A stretch of 64,000 nt of DNA. It comes from Neoscytalidium dimidiatum. Taxonomy: Eukaryota > Ascomycota > Dothideomycetes > Botryosphaeriales > Botryosphaeriaceae. Location of the stretch: positions 1,426,001 to 1,490,000 of the forward strand of contig CM074698.1 of the NCBI GenBank assembly GCA_037367355.1. The letters run 5' to 3'. Each line of letters begins with the position of its first letter. Position 1 is the stretch's first letter. Below are positions 41,861 to 54,211 of the stretch, piece by piece. The position numbers were made by a program, and so were the translations under genes. A model generated the notes under the pieces. It made no database searches. It saw only the letters and a program-made list of their open reading frames with translations, and had not been told where the DNA came from.

Positions 41861-44800
41861 ACAGCTTGAGCGGCGCAAGGGCAGGCGGGCAGCGGCGATG
41901 AGCGCACGGGTGGCGCGTAGCAGGCGAGGACGAAGCGAGAGCTGGTCTGGCCCGTGGTGCGCCGACATGGCTGCGCAAAGCGTTCAGCACTACGCTTCTC
42001 CGTCTTCGGCGATCGTGTGCCGTAAGGCTGAGGCCCTGGTCCGAGGGAGTCACGGAGTTTTGCTTGTGCGGGCCATTCGACCAGGAGCCAGTGCGAGCGA
42101 GCCACTCACCGAGCCACCGAGCTACCGAGCCTCGACGCCGCGCAGGGCAGTCCCGGCACGCGCCAGCCACCGTCTTCGTCTCACCTGCGCTGCCTGCTGC
42201 TGTGCCCTCCCTTCACCGTCCGCCGTGCGCCGCCCGTCATCCACCGCCCACTCCCGGCTAAGCGAGCTTTACCCTGTCTTGATGTGCGCCCTGTCCTGTC
42301 CTGCCCGGCCCTGTCACGCCCACGAGCTGCCAGTCGACAAGCCCGCCTCCATGCCCCAATAGCAGCCTGCCTGCCTCCAATCGCGCGTAGCCAGGCCGCC
42401 AGAAGCTCAGCAGCCACCCGCACAACCCGAAAGCAACGACGGCAGCAGAGGTGGTTACGATTTCATGACACGCGCACGCAGCACGGATCGATCGCTACTT
42501 GGACGCGCATCACTGGGTGCGTTTTGCAATCCCACCACCCCCCCGCTCCATGCCGGCACCGCGGCGCCGTTGCGCCAGCCCTCGATGCGCGACCCCACGC
42601 TTGCCAGAGGTAACCACCTCCCACCTGACCATTTGGCCCTGCGCCGAGCCTCCACGAGCGGGAGCTGTCGAACAGCCGACAGCCCCACCCCACGCCCTCC
42701 ATGCCCGACCAACGCACTCTAGCTTGCTGTTGCGACCCGGCGCTGTTGCTGCCAGCCGGTGCGCCCAATTTTGCGAGCCATTGGCTGCCCGTATCGAACA
42801 TCAGCCATCTTGCAGTGCGCGAGGGACACGCTGTTGGCGCGCGGATGCACCAATAGCTCAGTCTAGCGCGCTGCGGGTTGACCGTTTCGCAGATTCTACC
42901 CATCGCTCTATTTCGGATCGCGTCGCAAGGACTACCCTGTGCTGCGCCCGACCGGTCGCCAATCACTTACCCTCGCCGGCAATCCACCATGCTTGACGCA
43001 ACGGCGCCTGCAGTCTCTGCCCGCTCCCGTGATAGCGACAAAGCCGTTGATACGCTTGCTGACCGTGCCATGGCCGGAACGCTAGGCAGCTGGATTGACG
43101 GTGAAAACTGAGCCCTTGCCCTCCTCAGCCTGCTCCCACGGATGACGGCATCCTACGTTTATTCCCTTCAGCTGATGCATCTCATAACAATTACTAACCT
43201 GCAGCTTTTGCTCTGCGCCACGTAATGAGACTTCATCGAATACGTCTCATCTGTCGCTGCCGGAGCGCTCGACCACCTTTGGCGCTAAAGGACATCCGCA
43301 ACAACAAAGCAAATTGTCAACATTACGTTTTGTACAGCTCCTCAGGCCTATGGAAGCCGCGAGGTCTACAGACCAATCAGTCAATGGCCTGTGTGCTTAG
43401 CTAGGATCATCAGCATCACTATTCGCAGCCTGCCGGAGAGGCGGATGCATGTCATTCCTACCCTGTCTGGCCAGCGGCTTCCAGTCTGTTCTCACCGCAA
43501 ACGGTAGCCTTGGCTTCGAGCTAATTTCGAGACGCATCTCTTCAACTCATCAGAAACTCCAATACTTCATCATGCTTTTTCTTATCCAACACCACCTCTT
43601 CTGGCTTTCCCTGGCGATTGCGACAGCTCAGGCCGTGTGCATGTGAACGTGCAGTCGCGCAGCTTCCACTCCAAATTATGTGACAGTGCGTGCGTGTGGC
43701 TGCAGATAGATTGGGATCCCATCTACCTTTTCCGGGCTGCCTACCCGCATACGGATTGCCCCGATTCTTTCACGTGCTTGTTCACCTATGTCGACGAAAG
43801 GCATCCGATGTCGGGATTGCTGGAGTATTTACCGCTTGCTTCGACGCCTACTTCATGATGCAATCACGAAGAGCACAGTCCTCTATTGGCAGGGCTGAAT
43901 AAGCAGTCGCATCCGGTGTAGTCGGACTGGTCGTGAGTTTGTTGTGGATTCCGTTCCCCACTTTGTGTGCGGTGGTGCTCGCTCATCCTCTGCTTGCACG
44001 CAAGCTTTTTCTTATCACCTACATCTAGATAATCCGTCTCTCACCGGTGTAGAGGCGCCAAGGTCACCCAGGCCTTTCATCGTGTTTTTGTCATCCGATA
44101 TTGTCCCGGCAGGACGAAATTGCACCATGATTAACGCTCCGCTTCGCACATGCCAGAGATCGAAGCAAGGAGACGTGCATACCGCTCCGGCATTCTGGAG
44201 GCAGGGGAGGAGCGTGGCTGTCGCAATGGCCCAAGGCCAATGAATTCGGACTCGACAGAAAGAAGGCAAAGATGGAGCTAGCCTTCGACCAACACATACG
44301 AGAATGCGGCGAAGCGTACGATGGAACAACAAGATCACGCTTCCCAAGGCTGGACCCCAAGAATAGAGTGGAGATGTTGAATGCCGTCAGTGTGTGATCT
44401 TCTCACAGTGAAGGCCGGCCACTATTTACCAGCATCCTCCTTGGCCCCCACAGGCTGCAAGCTTCGCCTCCCAACGCCAACGGAACAGCGGCACAGCAGC
44501 ACCCTTACCACGTCGCTAATTCGAGTAGCAAACACAGACAACCGCCCTCGGCGTTTCAGCACTCAGCTTGGAGCGCTTTTCTGCATCCACTCATATTGCG
44601 CCCGGCCTGGAATGTGTGGTACACGCAGGCTTCGGTAGGCAGCAACACCGCTGTATGCAGGGGGCTGCAATCCTCTCACAGAGCACTTGGTGTCGCACGA
44701 TGATCACACTCGTGTAGCTCTGCGTTGGGACCTCGCTGCTGCTCACCATATGCCGGCTTCATGGTTGGACATGGCCATGTTACTTCCATCAATGTTAAAC

Positions 44801-45281
44801 GCGGGGATGTCTGCATGGGCCGTGTCGGAAGCGGCGTCGTTACCTGATATGGCTGGGGCACTGCCTGCGGAGGATTCAAAGTAAATTTCATATCTTATGG
44901 TCCAAGAGCCTTTTCTGAATTGATATTCCAATTCAGTCCTCTCTTCACATGCAGATGAACAAGTTTTGGTCACGTCTCGCATTTCACGCTCATCCGTTCG
45001 ACTGGCGTCCGGCTTCCCTTCAAGCCCGACTTCTTCTTTTCCACTACGTCTCTGCACTTCCACCTGGCTTGTCCACATACGCTAAATCGTGCAACAATAC
45101 GGCACACTGGTGAGTTACAAGCCTCGCCGTCGTTTTCGCCACAAACGCACCACGCCGTTCCGTAGCCACACAAGAAGCAAGTCAGCACTTCACCTAGCCG
45201 TCCCCTCTACATAATTATCACTCCCACTCTCAACGCGCTCCAAAGGAGCTCTCGCTTACAACCGCCCACTCGCTTGTAAAA
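41521..45281. other. 3.8-kb gene-free stretch
   Basis: GC-rich left half with a CAG microsatellite and GAGCCAC/CGAGC-type imperfect repeats near 42085-42135; more balanced right half. No frame carries recognisable protein sequence. It contains the upstream regions of the 39.6-41.5 kb gene and of NCE102. Confidence 0.5.
41829..41865. repeat. (CAG)n microsatellite with CAA interruptions
   Basis: About twelve CAG/CAA triplets. It makes a polyglutamine stretch in one frame, but that frame has no support as a gene. Confidence 0.95.
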
Positions 45282-45896
45282 ATGTCGCTCAGCGTCATCA
45301 ATGCTGTCGCCCGCGGCTTTCAGATAATCTGCGCTGCGGTCGTCCTTGGCCTCTCGATCAACCTGATCAAGACCCAAGTCTTCGGTTCGGTGGCCGCGAT
45401 CAATTACGCTGCATTCACGGGCGGCTTCGGCATGCTAGCCGGTCTTCTAGGCCTCGCTGCGATCTTTATCGAGCCGCTCTCGAGCCTCATCATGGTCGCT
45501 GTCGACGCAATGACGACGCTCTTCCTCCTCGCCGGCGGCATTGTAAGCATCTCCAACCAGAACCCGCTCAACCCCAGAATCGCTAACACATTTTTCACCA
45601 CTCAGGCCATTGCAGTCAAGCTCCGCACCGTCTCCTGCTCGGATGACTCTGACGAAAATCACTATAAGCTGTGCCAGAACGATCTCACCAGTGGAGGAAA
45701 AGTCAAGACGAATGACGGCGATCTTGCAAACTGCGGTATTGAAAACGTGTCCGACGGGCTCGACCGCTGCAAGAAGAATAGTGCCGATGCCGCCTTCATG
45801 ATCATTACGGCTGTCGTGTCCGTCGGGACCCTGGCTATGATGCTGCTGGCCATGAAGCGCGGCGGTGGCATTGGAAGGAAGGGCGTCGTTGTTTGA
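45282..45896 (+). CDS. NCE102: NCE102-like MARVEL tetraspan protein
   Basis: Two exons, 45282-45542 and 45606-45896 (552 nt, 183 residues after splicing). Four membrane segments: one at about 8-30, one at 41-63 (TGGFGMLAGLLGLAAIF), one at 66-92 ending FLLAGGI, and a last one near 152-175. A Cys/Asp-rich extracellular loop lies between the third and fourth. This matches Nce102/non-classical export protein 2, which sits in eisosome-associated plasma-membrane domains and responds to sphingolipid levels. The 63-nt intron (GTAAGC...CTCAG, branch CGCTAAC) is a multiple of three and has no stop codon, so the unspliced frame is also open (204 residues). Splicing joins GGI to AIAVKL, as expected for the third membrane helix, so I prefer the spliced form. 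Confidence 0.88.
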   Translation: MSLSVINAVARGFQIICAAVVLGLSINLIKTQVFGSVAAINYAAFTGGFGMLAGLLGLAAIFIEPLSSLIMVAVDAMTTLFLLAGGIVSISNQNPLNPRIANTFFTTQAIAVKLRTVSCSDDSDENHYKLCQNDLTSGGKVKTNDGDLANCGIENVSDGLDRCKKNSADAAFMIITAVVSVGTLAMMLLAMKRGGGIGRKGVVV

Positions 45897-48800
45897 GTGG
45901 AGTGGACTGAAGATTTGGTACGAGATACGTGGATCAACGATCTGGTGTCGTTTGATTCACGGTCTCGACGGAGCTTTACCTGTGGATCGTGGCATGGATG
46001 AGATTGAGCCGAATGAGAAGACATTCAGAAGCATTGAGGATACTCCATGGCCGCTGTGGCTTATCTAGTACCAGGCCTGACACTTCTTCTTACGGATCTG
46101 AAGGTTATGAGTTAGCTAGCTCTATGACCCAAGCAAAACTTATTGTATGGAAGGACTTCCAAAGGAACAGGTAACAGATGATAGCATCGATTCTTCGAAC
46201 GAATGTATGCTGAATCATCTATATTTCTGAAAGGTGCCCTGTTCACACGATATCCTTTATTACAGGCTTTCTTCGACAGCATATGGGTGACATGGCCCGG
46301 CATTGACTTAGTCATATATTCATTCGGCATGCTAACCCCGCCACAAACTTCACCAATCATTTTGGCTCCTCGTTCTTCTTCTCAAGTCCTATATGGTGAG
46401 CTTACCAACGTGTTTCTCAATCCCAAATCACTACAGCCAAGTGTGGAGCCTCGCTTTCGCGTAATAAGTTTCATTCGCCTCTCTCTCTAACCCAAACATG
46501 CATTCACACCTTTCCGTTTTCAGCTGATGGACGCTGTGGGCAAGCAATTGAATGTAACCGGCCAATCATAAGGCGTACGCGAGAGAAGATAGTTTGGAGA
46601 GTATCTTCAATCAACAGGAGAGCGTGAACGAGGAGAGTTGAGAAAGAGGATAGGTAGGGCTTGAAATGTGCAGAGGTGACGTGGGCTTGGCAACAGGCGG
46701 TATGGATTTCGATAGACAATTCGATTACGGTGGTTCTAGTTGTGAGATACATGTCTTAGCATGTGTGAATTTGGAGATGTTAGATAGGAAGGTATCCATT
46801 AGCGTAGATGGCTTAGTCAAAGGAGGTAATATGTTGCGGAGAACTTCAATTCCTGTTCTTGCCTCGGCTACAACACCCGAGTTCATACCCTATTAAATAC
46901 GTAGATATGAACCGAAGAAGGTGATAGTAGCTCCATGTGCGAAGAGAGTTCACCGTGCCACTGTGTGATTTAGTCGTGAAACCCAGGCTGCCGTCCCTAA
47001 CGAAGAAATTCTAGCGTTAGTTTTACAATAGATTTCTTTGGGCGAACAGATGCCCTTTCTTAGAGGCGGTTGTGCATCCCAGGTTTGGTCCCCGAGAAGG
47101 CAGTTCTGTACGCAGTATTCCAAATGCTGAAGGATGTCGAACCATAAACTACAATGCATTATAATTGCGCCAAGACCAACAGGTACCTCTGTCTCTCCAT
47201 TCTGGTGGAACTTTCTTCATGGTGCGCCACGGTTTCTAAATCCAGAGTATCCCAAATTCGTATTATTAGTCAGCGACGTATTTCGTGCTTGTGGGTAGGT
47301 ACGAGCAGCTAAACAGATGGCACGTGCACAGGTGCATGTGTGCGGGGTCAATGAAGCTGGCCTTTTTCAGCACTCTTCGATACCTCTGGGGCCAAGGCGA
47401 GAGAGAGAGAGAGAGAGAGAAAGAGAAAGAGAAAGAGAGAGAGTGTGGGTATGTGAGATAATTTACTATGGAATTGGTACCAGCTTCCGTGGATCCGATC
47501 CTCCTTGGACTCTGCGTTTAGTCGACGAGAAAACGGCTAGAATGGGGAAAATCACAGCTAAGCGGCGAGCAAGACGGTTACAACAAGTAGAAAACAAGAT
47601 TCTGAGAGCCAATTGTTTCGACACATTCGGACTTTCTGAGAGAAAAGCAAAGTAGGAAAAGAGAAGATTGCAGATACATGCCTCAACAGAATACCTCATC
47701 AGGCACGCGGAGCGAAAAGGCGGTTGGTCGTCGCGGCGGTTCTACTGGGGCGAAAGCAGACATGAAAAAGCAGAGATACGCAGGAGCCTTCGAATCATCT
47801 TCTCCATCCCGCATGCATGGCTCTATTCAGCATGTGCAATGCTGCTGCGCCTGTTCAAGGTCGAGATGCCAAGAGTAGATGGATGCGGGACAACGATTAC
47901 CGTGGCAGGAACGCCCAGGCCGGGAGAGGATACGATGCTGCCTGAGGCAAGATTTCCGGAGAAGGCTCGGACTGGCGTGGGGGCTGAAGCATTGCGGGTC
48001 ATTGCAACGACGACGGCGAGATGTTTGTGGATGATGGTGACTTAAAGCAAGATGCGGATTGGTCTGGTGCTTCGGCGGAGACGGGACGCCTGTCCGTTTT
48101 GGAGCCTGAGCTTGTAGGATAGTAGAAAGCGAGTCGGAGCCCACTCCGCGGTTGTCTCTCCGGTTGAGTCACGTGGAGGCGTAGTCTCGTCCGGAGATAT
48201 TAAGACAGCAGCTGCTCCCCAATCTATGCCGCTCAGCGCTGCATTTTTTGTGCTGTTGTCATCTTGCACCCTCTCTGCTAGACGTTTCCATGGACATGAC
48301 CCTCGCCATCTGCCTCCGCCCCTCTTCAGCACCTGGCCGTATTCGGACCTCCCTCAAGCCAAGATGATGTCGCCCACCTGCTCGGCAAGCCCACGCGAGT
48401 CTCAGAGATGAAGGAGCCAAAATTCAACGATGGCGCATGACGGCGAAATTATAGCCTGGAGGTCGTGAAACGCCGCATTCCGATTCTAAGTCGACGAGAT
48501 TGTGGAACACGCGAGCCAGAAACGGTAAGTCGCCTTCGCCAACTGCCAGTGGGCCATACCTCGACTAACGGCTTAGCAGGGAAGGCCTCAGAGCCTCGGA
48601 GCGGCCGGCTGCAGTAGTGGTGTGGACCGGGAACAGCGCGTCCGGGACGACTTTTGCAGCATGTCGTCCGGGGCAGCCGGTTGGAGGCGGGCCAGAGGGC
48701 AGAGGACGCGAAAAGTAGGGTTAAGGTCTGGACTCGGCGCTGGTGGAGGACTTTTGGGGAAGCGATATTCAGGTGGAGCGGAGCTGCGGGCAATGGCCAG

Positions 48801-49160
48801 CACATCAGCCGCGCTGGTCGTTGGTCAAATTGCGCCGGGGGCTGGGCGTGCGCGCGCTGTTATTCGCCCAGAGCCACCTGAGCCCTGCTGCCGCTGCCGA
48901 TGCCGCCTTCCCGCATCGAGCCGCCGCTGAGGATCCTGCCGGCCGCCCCATTCCCATTCGCATCTCACTACCAATTTGCATGCAAGAACCTACCTTCCAG
49001 CGCTCGTCCCCAGCCCACTTCTCTTCTCCGCCTCGTCTCCGCCCCCCTTCCGCTCGGAAAACGCTCCGCACTCCGCCATCATCTTGCTCGACTATGCAGC
49101 CCTCGGCCATGCCTGCCGCCTCCTCTCCCTGAACGCCTATCGCTCTCTGTGTACTCCGCG
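45897..49160. other. 3.3-kb gene-free stretch before the Zn2Cys6 gene
   Basis: AT-richer in 46000-47700, then GC-rich. Contains a GA/AAGAGA microsatellite at 47399-47443. The region 48880-49160 is C-rich and probably forms the 5' UTR of the transcription factor. No supported gene on either strand. Confidence 0.5.
47399..47443. repeat. (GA)n microsatellite with AAGAGA variants
   Basis: About 45 bp of GA repeats interrupted by AAGAGA hexamers. Confidence 0.95.
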
Positions 49161-51744
49161 ATGGCCCGCCGCCTCCTCCCGCTGGAAACTGCCCGGACCC
49201 ACCCGGACTCCTCGACTACCCAACTTCCCGTGAACCAACAGAAGCGCAAGCGTCCGAATGGAATTCTGGCCGTGGCTTGTCTTGCCTGCCAGAAACGGAA
49301 GACGAAGGTCAGATCAGCCCAAGCCAACCTCGTGCTTGCTACATCAGACATCAGGAAGTCTGTCAACTGACGGCTGAGGTTCTCCTTCACAGTGCGACGG
49401 TGCCCGCCCATCATGCCGGAGCTGTTCCTCCAAGAATGCTCCCTGTGTATACGACGCTCCAGAAGGCCAGACGAGGATTGCCGCTCTCAAAATACGCAAT
49501 TCCGACCTTCAGACTCGTCTGACCAGCTCCGTTAATCTCCTGTGGAGCCTCAAGACACTTCCGCCGGAATCTGCTGCCGAGATCCTGGAGCGTATAAGGG
49601 CCAGTGATGACCCTTCTGCTATACTCGACTCATTCGCTCCAGAACCCACGAGTTTGAAGAGACCAAGATCCCCCGATGCGCCGGCCTCTGCTTCTGCTTC
49701 CAACCCTTCCTCCTCTTCTTCTTCTTCGCAAACGCCGCCATCAAAACGCCCCAACTGTGCCCGGACGGGTCCAGGGGTGATCTTACGTCCTGGCGATCCC
49801 TTCCATCCCTCAAGCGAAGAATCGTCGGATTTTGCTATGCTCAGATCTCCAGTCTGCCGCGAGGCTTTTTTGTTCTTTCTGAAGTGTACCGGCATTCTTT
49901 TCTACATATTCACCAGAGAACAAGGCAATGCTGCGTTTGATGATGTACTTCGCAGTGAAGGCGCTGCTATATCAAAAATCTCCATGTGTGAGGTTTGTGC
50001 CATGGCTGCTGTTGGCACCCAGTATTCTCAGGGCAAGATACCCGCTCTGACGGGCCAGCAATTTTACAATATTGCCAGACACTTTTTGGACGACGCCATA
50101 GAGCTGGATCCATTGCGTGGTATGAAAATATGTGCATTATTGGCCTTCTATAATATTGTCATCAAGGGCTCAGTTGCTCTAGCCTTCATTGGTAAGTGAT
50201 TGACACCATACCAAGCTATTCCGGCCGCCACCCCTGCGATCAAATCCCAAGAAAGCAGGCAAAGCATGTTACTAACGACTCTTTGCAGAGATGGGCATTG
50301 GCTTAGGCGCCAGGCAGGATCTTTCGAAAAGTGAGGCGCCTCCTGGCTTCTCCGCCGAGACTTGGCTTGACTATAAGAGGGTGTGGAGGACGCTGCTCTG
50401 CTGCAAAGGGTAAGTCAGCTTTGACGACAGGCCACAAAAGTAATGCATACCGAGACTAAGTGAAAAAGCTGGCTTGTTGCTACCTTGGGCTACTCCTCAT
50501 GCGACGATTGGACAGATAAGATCGATGCTGTAAGTCATGCACCAAGGCCCCTCTTTCTACTCTAACAGCAGCAGTCGAGAGCCACCGTGGCCGAGAAAGA
50601 GGTTTCAACAACGGAGAGCATCCAGATTGAGATGACGCGGCTCGCCATAATTAAGGCGAAGATCTTCCAAGCGACCTTTGTCTTTTCTAACATCTCCAAA
50701 GACACCATCGACAATGTCAGGGCGGAACTTCGGAAGTGGTACAAAGATCTTGATCCTTCCATGCAGCTAGCACAATTGACAGAACAGACTTCTGATCCCA
50801 ATTTCCGGCGTGGAATCTACCTTGTGCACTGCCTCCATTTAGGGGGGATGATACTTGTCCAGCGCCGCATCCTTCAAAACTACGTCCCAACCGTGAGCAC
50901 GGATCCTGGACTGGCTGATAGCATTGTCCGAGACTTGTCGGACGCGATTGAAGAGGGCTTCACCGCAGCACTAACATGTGCAAGAATTCTCGATCTTGTA
51001 CATGCTGCTGATGGCGTCTTTCAAAGATGTTGGTTATGCATGTGAGAGGACTTAGTAATTGTGTGATCTCGCATGCTGTCGCTAATATAGTCTAGTTTCC
51101 AATCCTACATCTCGACGGTAGAGATCCTCTTCATGATCGCTCAGAAGCTTCTGCACGGCTATCCCAAAGCCCAATGCTTCGCCGATCTAGTTGTTGCCGG
51201 CAGATCATTGCTGGTGCTAAAATTCTGCGCCGAGACGGACCACATCGGCCGCGAGCTCCTAACCACGGTTCAACCCTCATACGACTACCTGGCCTCTCTG
51301 ATGGAGGAGGAGAAGCAGAGCATGGAGAAAACGTACTCCTTTGGTCTTCCTCAGGAAGCTGCGGTGGCCCAGCCCAGCCTGCCGTGGGAAATACTCCTCA
51401 AACTGCCACCTGGCGAATCTCAACTTCACGAAACATCCCGACGGCTCATGAGACAACTCTGCCACCCGTTCACCAACATAAGAAGCATCACCAACAACAG
51501 CTTTGAAGGGCCTTTGCCTGCATCCGTGATTCCGATGTCTATGGGCAATGTTGAAGAGTACACGCTAGGAGCGCATCTGGACTGGTCCAATGAAACTGGG
51601 ATCGGGCAGCGCGCAAGCATAGAGGCAAGTGTTGGAGAAGAAATTGCGGCAAACGTCGAGGAGGGTTTCTTTGTCAATTCCGCTGAGCCGTGCGGGTGGA
51701 CCTCCGGCGGGAGTTGCGTTGGTTCCAGGTCGGCGTCCGAGTGA
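49161..51744 (+). CDS. Zn2Cys6 transcription factor
   Basis: Six exons: 49161-49307, 49393-50191, 50289-50409, 50469-50529, 50569-51041 and 51096-51744 (2250 nt, 749 residues). The N-terminal binuclear cluster has Cys at 40, 43, 50, 57, 60 and 67 (C-x2-C-x6-C-x6-C-x2-C-x6-C) and is split by the first intron after QKRKTK. A Ser/Pro-rich linker follows. The middle region carries the fungal-specific regulator domain, with CEVCAMAAVGTQYSQG, EMGIGLGARQDLS and VWRTLLCCKGWLVATLGY. The C-terminal third is helical, then disordered. It is a nuclear DNA-binding regulator; its targets cannot be deduced from context. The intron before exon 5 ends in CAGCAGCAG, giving three possible acceptors (39, 42 or 45 nt), all in frame. 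The nearest downstream genes encode secreted proteins, but no co-regulation is shown. Confidence 0.87.
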
Positions 51745-52454
51745 GGGTCTGGAGATAAGGGAATCCAGGTGGTTTGCTTCACATGTGATGCATAATTACA
51801 ACGGGCGTCGCTATTCCCGGATTCCGCAGTCTTTTGGTGGTCATAGCGGGGATTGCAGAGCGACGTTGGTCAGCCTTGTTTCTTTCGGTGCCACACGTTG
51901 CGTCGAAGACGATTGGCAAACGTGGATTGTCTGGAAATCCTGCCGTTGAGAGACGAGGCCGCATCGTGTCGTATAAGCGTATGAACGGATGCAAGTGCCC
52001 TATGAAAGGCTGAAACCAAGCCCCGGTTTCCTTCCTTTGTTCTATGGCTTTTGCTAGCCTCTTGGTCCCGCGATCCTTACCCCGGAAACCAGAAGGCAGA
52101 ACGGCGCGCTGGGCAATCATTTGATCGTGCCACCTGCTCCTCATCCGTGAGCCCGCTCCTTTGAACTCATTCATTTCTCCCGGCCTATGCGCATACAGTT
52201 GACACATCGGACGACGGGCAGGTCCGAAGGTGGGGAAGAGCTGGCTTGTTTGGTTTTGCCCTTTCAAGACTCGTCTATCTAGATGCTCGATTGGTGCTGC
52301 ACTATCACGCCCTACCTGGCCAGTTTCCTTTGCTGATGGGGATGCGTGGAGGGGAGGGAGTGACGGAGACGCGGAGGCGGGGGTTGTTGGGCGGCCATGA
52401 ATGTGGTCAGCGGTGCCCTGCATGGTGCTTGAGCAGGTTGGGGGGTTTTTTTTT

Positions 52455-52467
52455 GGGGGGGGGGGGG
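52455..52467. repeat. Poly-G tract
   Basis: About thirteen G in a row directly after a T9 run. Confidence 0.9.
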
Positions 52468-53627
52468 AAGGGGTTTGTGGCGGGGGGAGGTGGAGAGGTA
52501 GCCGTTTTTGCCACCGAGTTGAACCAACTGATGCTGGAATTGAAGTGAGAAGAGGCAGACAGGGAGAGCGGGGAAGAGCCAGGGAGGCGCGAAGAGCGTG
52601 CGCAGGACTGCAGAGCGCAGGATAGAGCCGTTGTCCCGCCGCGCGATGACGTAGAGGGAGCCTAGCTCCCTTGGAGCTCACCTGCTCGAGAGGGCATCGC
52701 TGAGGACCGGGTGCTGGGGGATTGGCCATGTTTTGCTGCGGCGATGCGATTGGCTCGGCCGAAACGCTCCCACCAGGCCGCGGAAGACCGGCAGTAGGCT
52801 CTACAGACGCGGTGGAGATGGGAGTTCGTGCGGGTGAGATGGGAGCGAAGGGACCAGCAGCGTTATCGCGAAGCACACACTCGAGCGACTGGACTCCCTG
52901 GCGCCCCGAACCAGATCAGGTGGCTCTGGAAGTGGAGCGTCTGGAACTAAAGACTGCCCAAAGACGACAGAATCGAGCGCAGTGCATGGACTGCGTGGCG
53001 TCCACCGCTTACTGAAGCTGCGAGGCTTTGGGATATATTTAGCGAAGCGGTGGGTTGTGCCTTCTCTACGGAAGTAGGTGCCGCGGGAGAGTGGTAGGAG
53101 AGCTCCCCACAAGGGTTCCGTAAGCTGCGGCAGACGGGAGGCCGGGACGCCGCAGGTGGGGCGCGAGAGATGTGGCCCGTATCGAGAGAATTGGCGGAGA
53201 TGACTGGCAGCGGAGGGAGCAAGAACGCAGGCAGTCGAGCCTGTATTGCGCGCAGGCTGTCTGTGGGGTGATCGACAGGCCTATGCGAGAACCCGGGGCG
53301 ACTTCACCAGGCGTGTGCAGAGGAGAAGTACTCGGCGGCGACGGGAAGTTGTTGTTCGACGGCGGCTTCCTCTCGACAGCACTGCGCTCCGTAAGGTGCA
53401 CCTCTGGAGGGTTGAGGCTATCATGGGGCCTGACGTCGGCGGGCGAGATAAGCCGTCCGCAAGAGAGCCGCAGAGGCCCAAGCTTTAGGCTTGTGGTGTG
53501 CCTTACGCCTTAGGGGGGGACGCCTAAGCGTTTTGCTGAATCGTCAACACCACGACAGACTCGAGTTCGGCGCACGCCCGTCCATCGCAATAATGACGGC
53601 GCCTTGGCAACTCTCCGAGGGCGCCTG

Positions 53628-53633
53628 TATAAA
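53628..53633 (+). promoter_or_regulatory. TATA box of the small secreted protein gene
   Basis: TATAAA in the context CTGTATAAAGGGCG, 68 bp upstream of the ATG at 53701. It is the clearest TATA box in the window, as often seen for strongly regulated secreted-protein genes. Confidence 0.6.
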
Positions 53634-53700
53634 GGGCGTGAATATCGGGCAGGAATAGCCCAGTACCAAGTCGCATTCACGGCCTCGAATCAACACCAAA

Positions 53701-54211
53701 ATGAAGTTCTTCGCCTCTATCCTCACCATCGTTCTTGCTTCGGCGACCGCCGCCGTTGCCGACTGCAACATTGCCAGCTGCACTCAGCTGTCTTGTCAGG
53801 CATACGTACGTGTTTCTCGTTCTATATATGGTCTTAGCTCTCTGCTTCCTTCTCCCCCCCCCTCCTTTCTCCTCGCCCATTCTCTTGATATTCCATTCAG
53901 GGTCACTTTCGCATATCTCTTGTCATCACCAGATGTTTCCTTTTTCTTGTTACATCCGACGAACGAGTTCTAAATTGATCGTGCCTGCAGTGCGAGTCGA
54001 ACGGCCTAGACACCAGCAGCTACTCTTGCGCATACTCGGGCGACAAGGGCTGGTAAGAACCCCGGCGCAAGCAAAGGTTTTGATCCGGCACTGTCTGACA
54101 TGCTCTGGAAACAGCACCGACTGCATTTGCGGCGTCGACGGCCTTCCTCCGCCACTTGGCAATGCCCCGTCCCAGGACCCTGCTGACCCTGGCTTCCCCT
54201 TCCGCGCGTGA
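53701..54211 (+). CDS. Small cysteine-rich secreted protein (effector-like)
   Basis: Three exons, 53701-53805, 53991-54052 and 54115-54211 (264 nt, 87 residues). A signal peptide covers about residues 1-20 (FFASILTIVLASATAAVA). The mature chain of about 67 residues has eight Cys (22, 27, 32, 36, 48, 56, 59, 61), enough for four disulfides, then a Pro/Gly-rich tail GLPPPLGNAPSQDPADPG. The second splice changes a would-be Trp codon to Cys56, making the Cys count even, which supports the exon model. Introns are GTACGT...CTGCAG (185 nt) and GTAAGA...ACAG (62 nt). Size and Cys content fit fungal secreted effectors or antimicrobial-like proteins; I recognise no named family. Confidence 0.82.

Larger units (their letters stand above)
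51745..53700. other. 2-kb gene-free stretch
   Basis: GC-rich with G-rich homopolymers around 52440-52490. A 365-codon minus-strand frame (51779-52876) is open but lacks any recognisable domain and runs through the G-rich tracts, so I do not call it. The right end is the promoter of the small secreted protein. Confidence 0.5.

Noticed and set aside
41724..42362. Frame with polyglutamine from the CAG repeat
   Set aside because: No conserved sequence on either side of the repeat; Ala/Arg/Ser-rich filler typical of GC-rich non-coding DNA.
51779..52876. 365-codon minus-strand open frame
   Set aside because: Passes through poly-G/poly-C tracts, has no recognisable domain, and begins just past the transcription factor stop; it is best explained by GC-rich composition.
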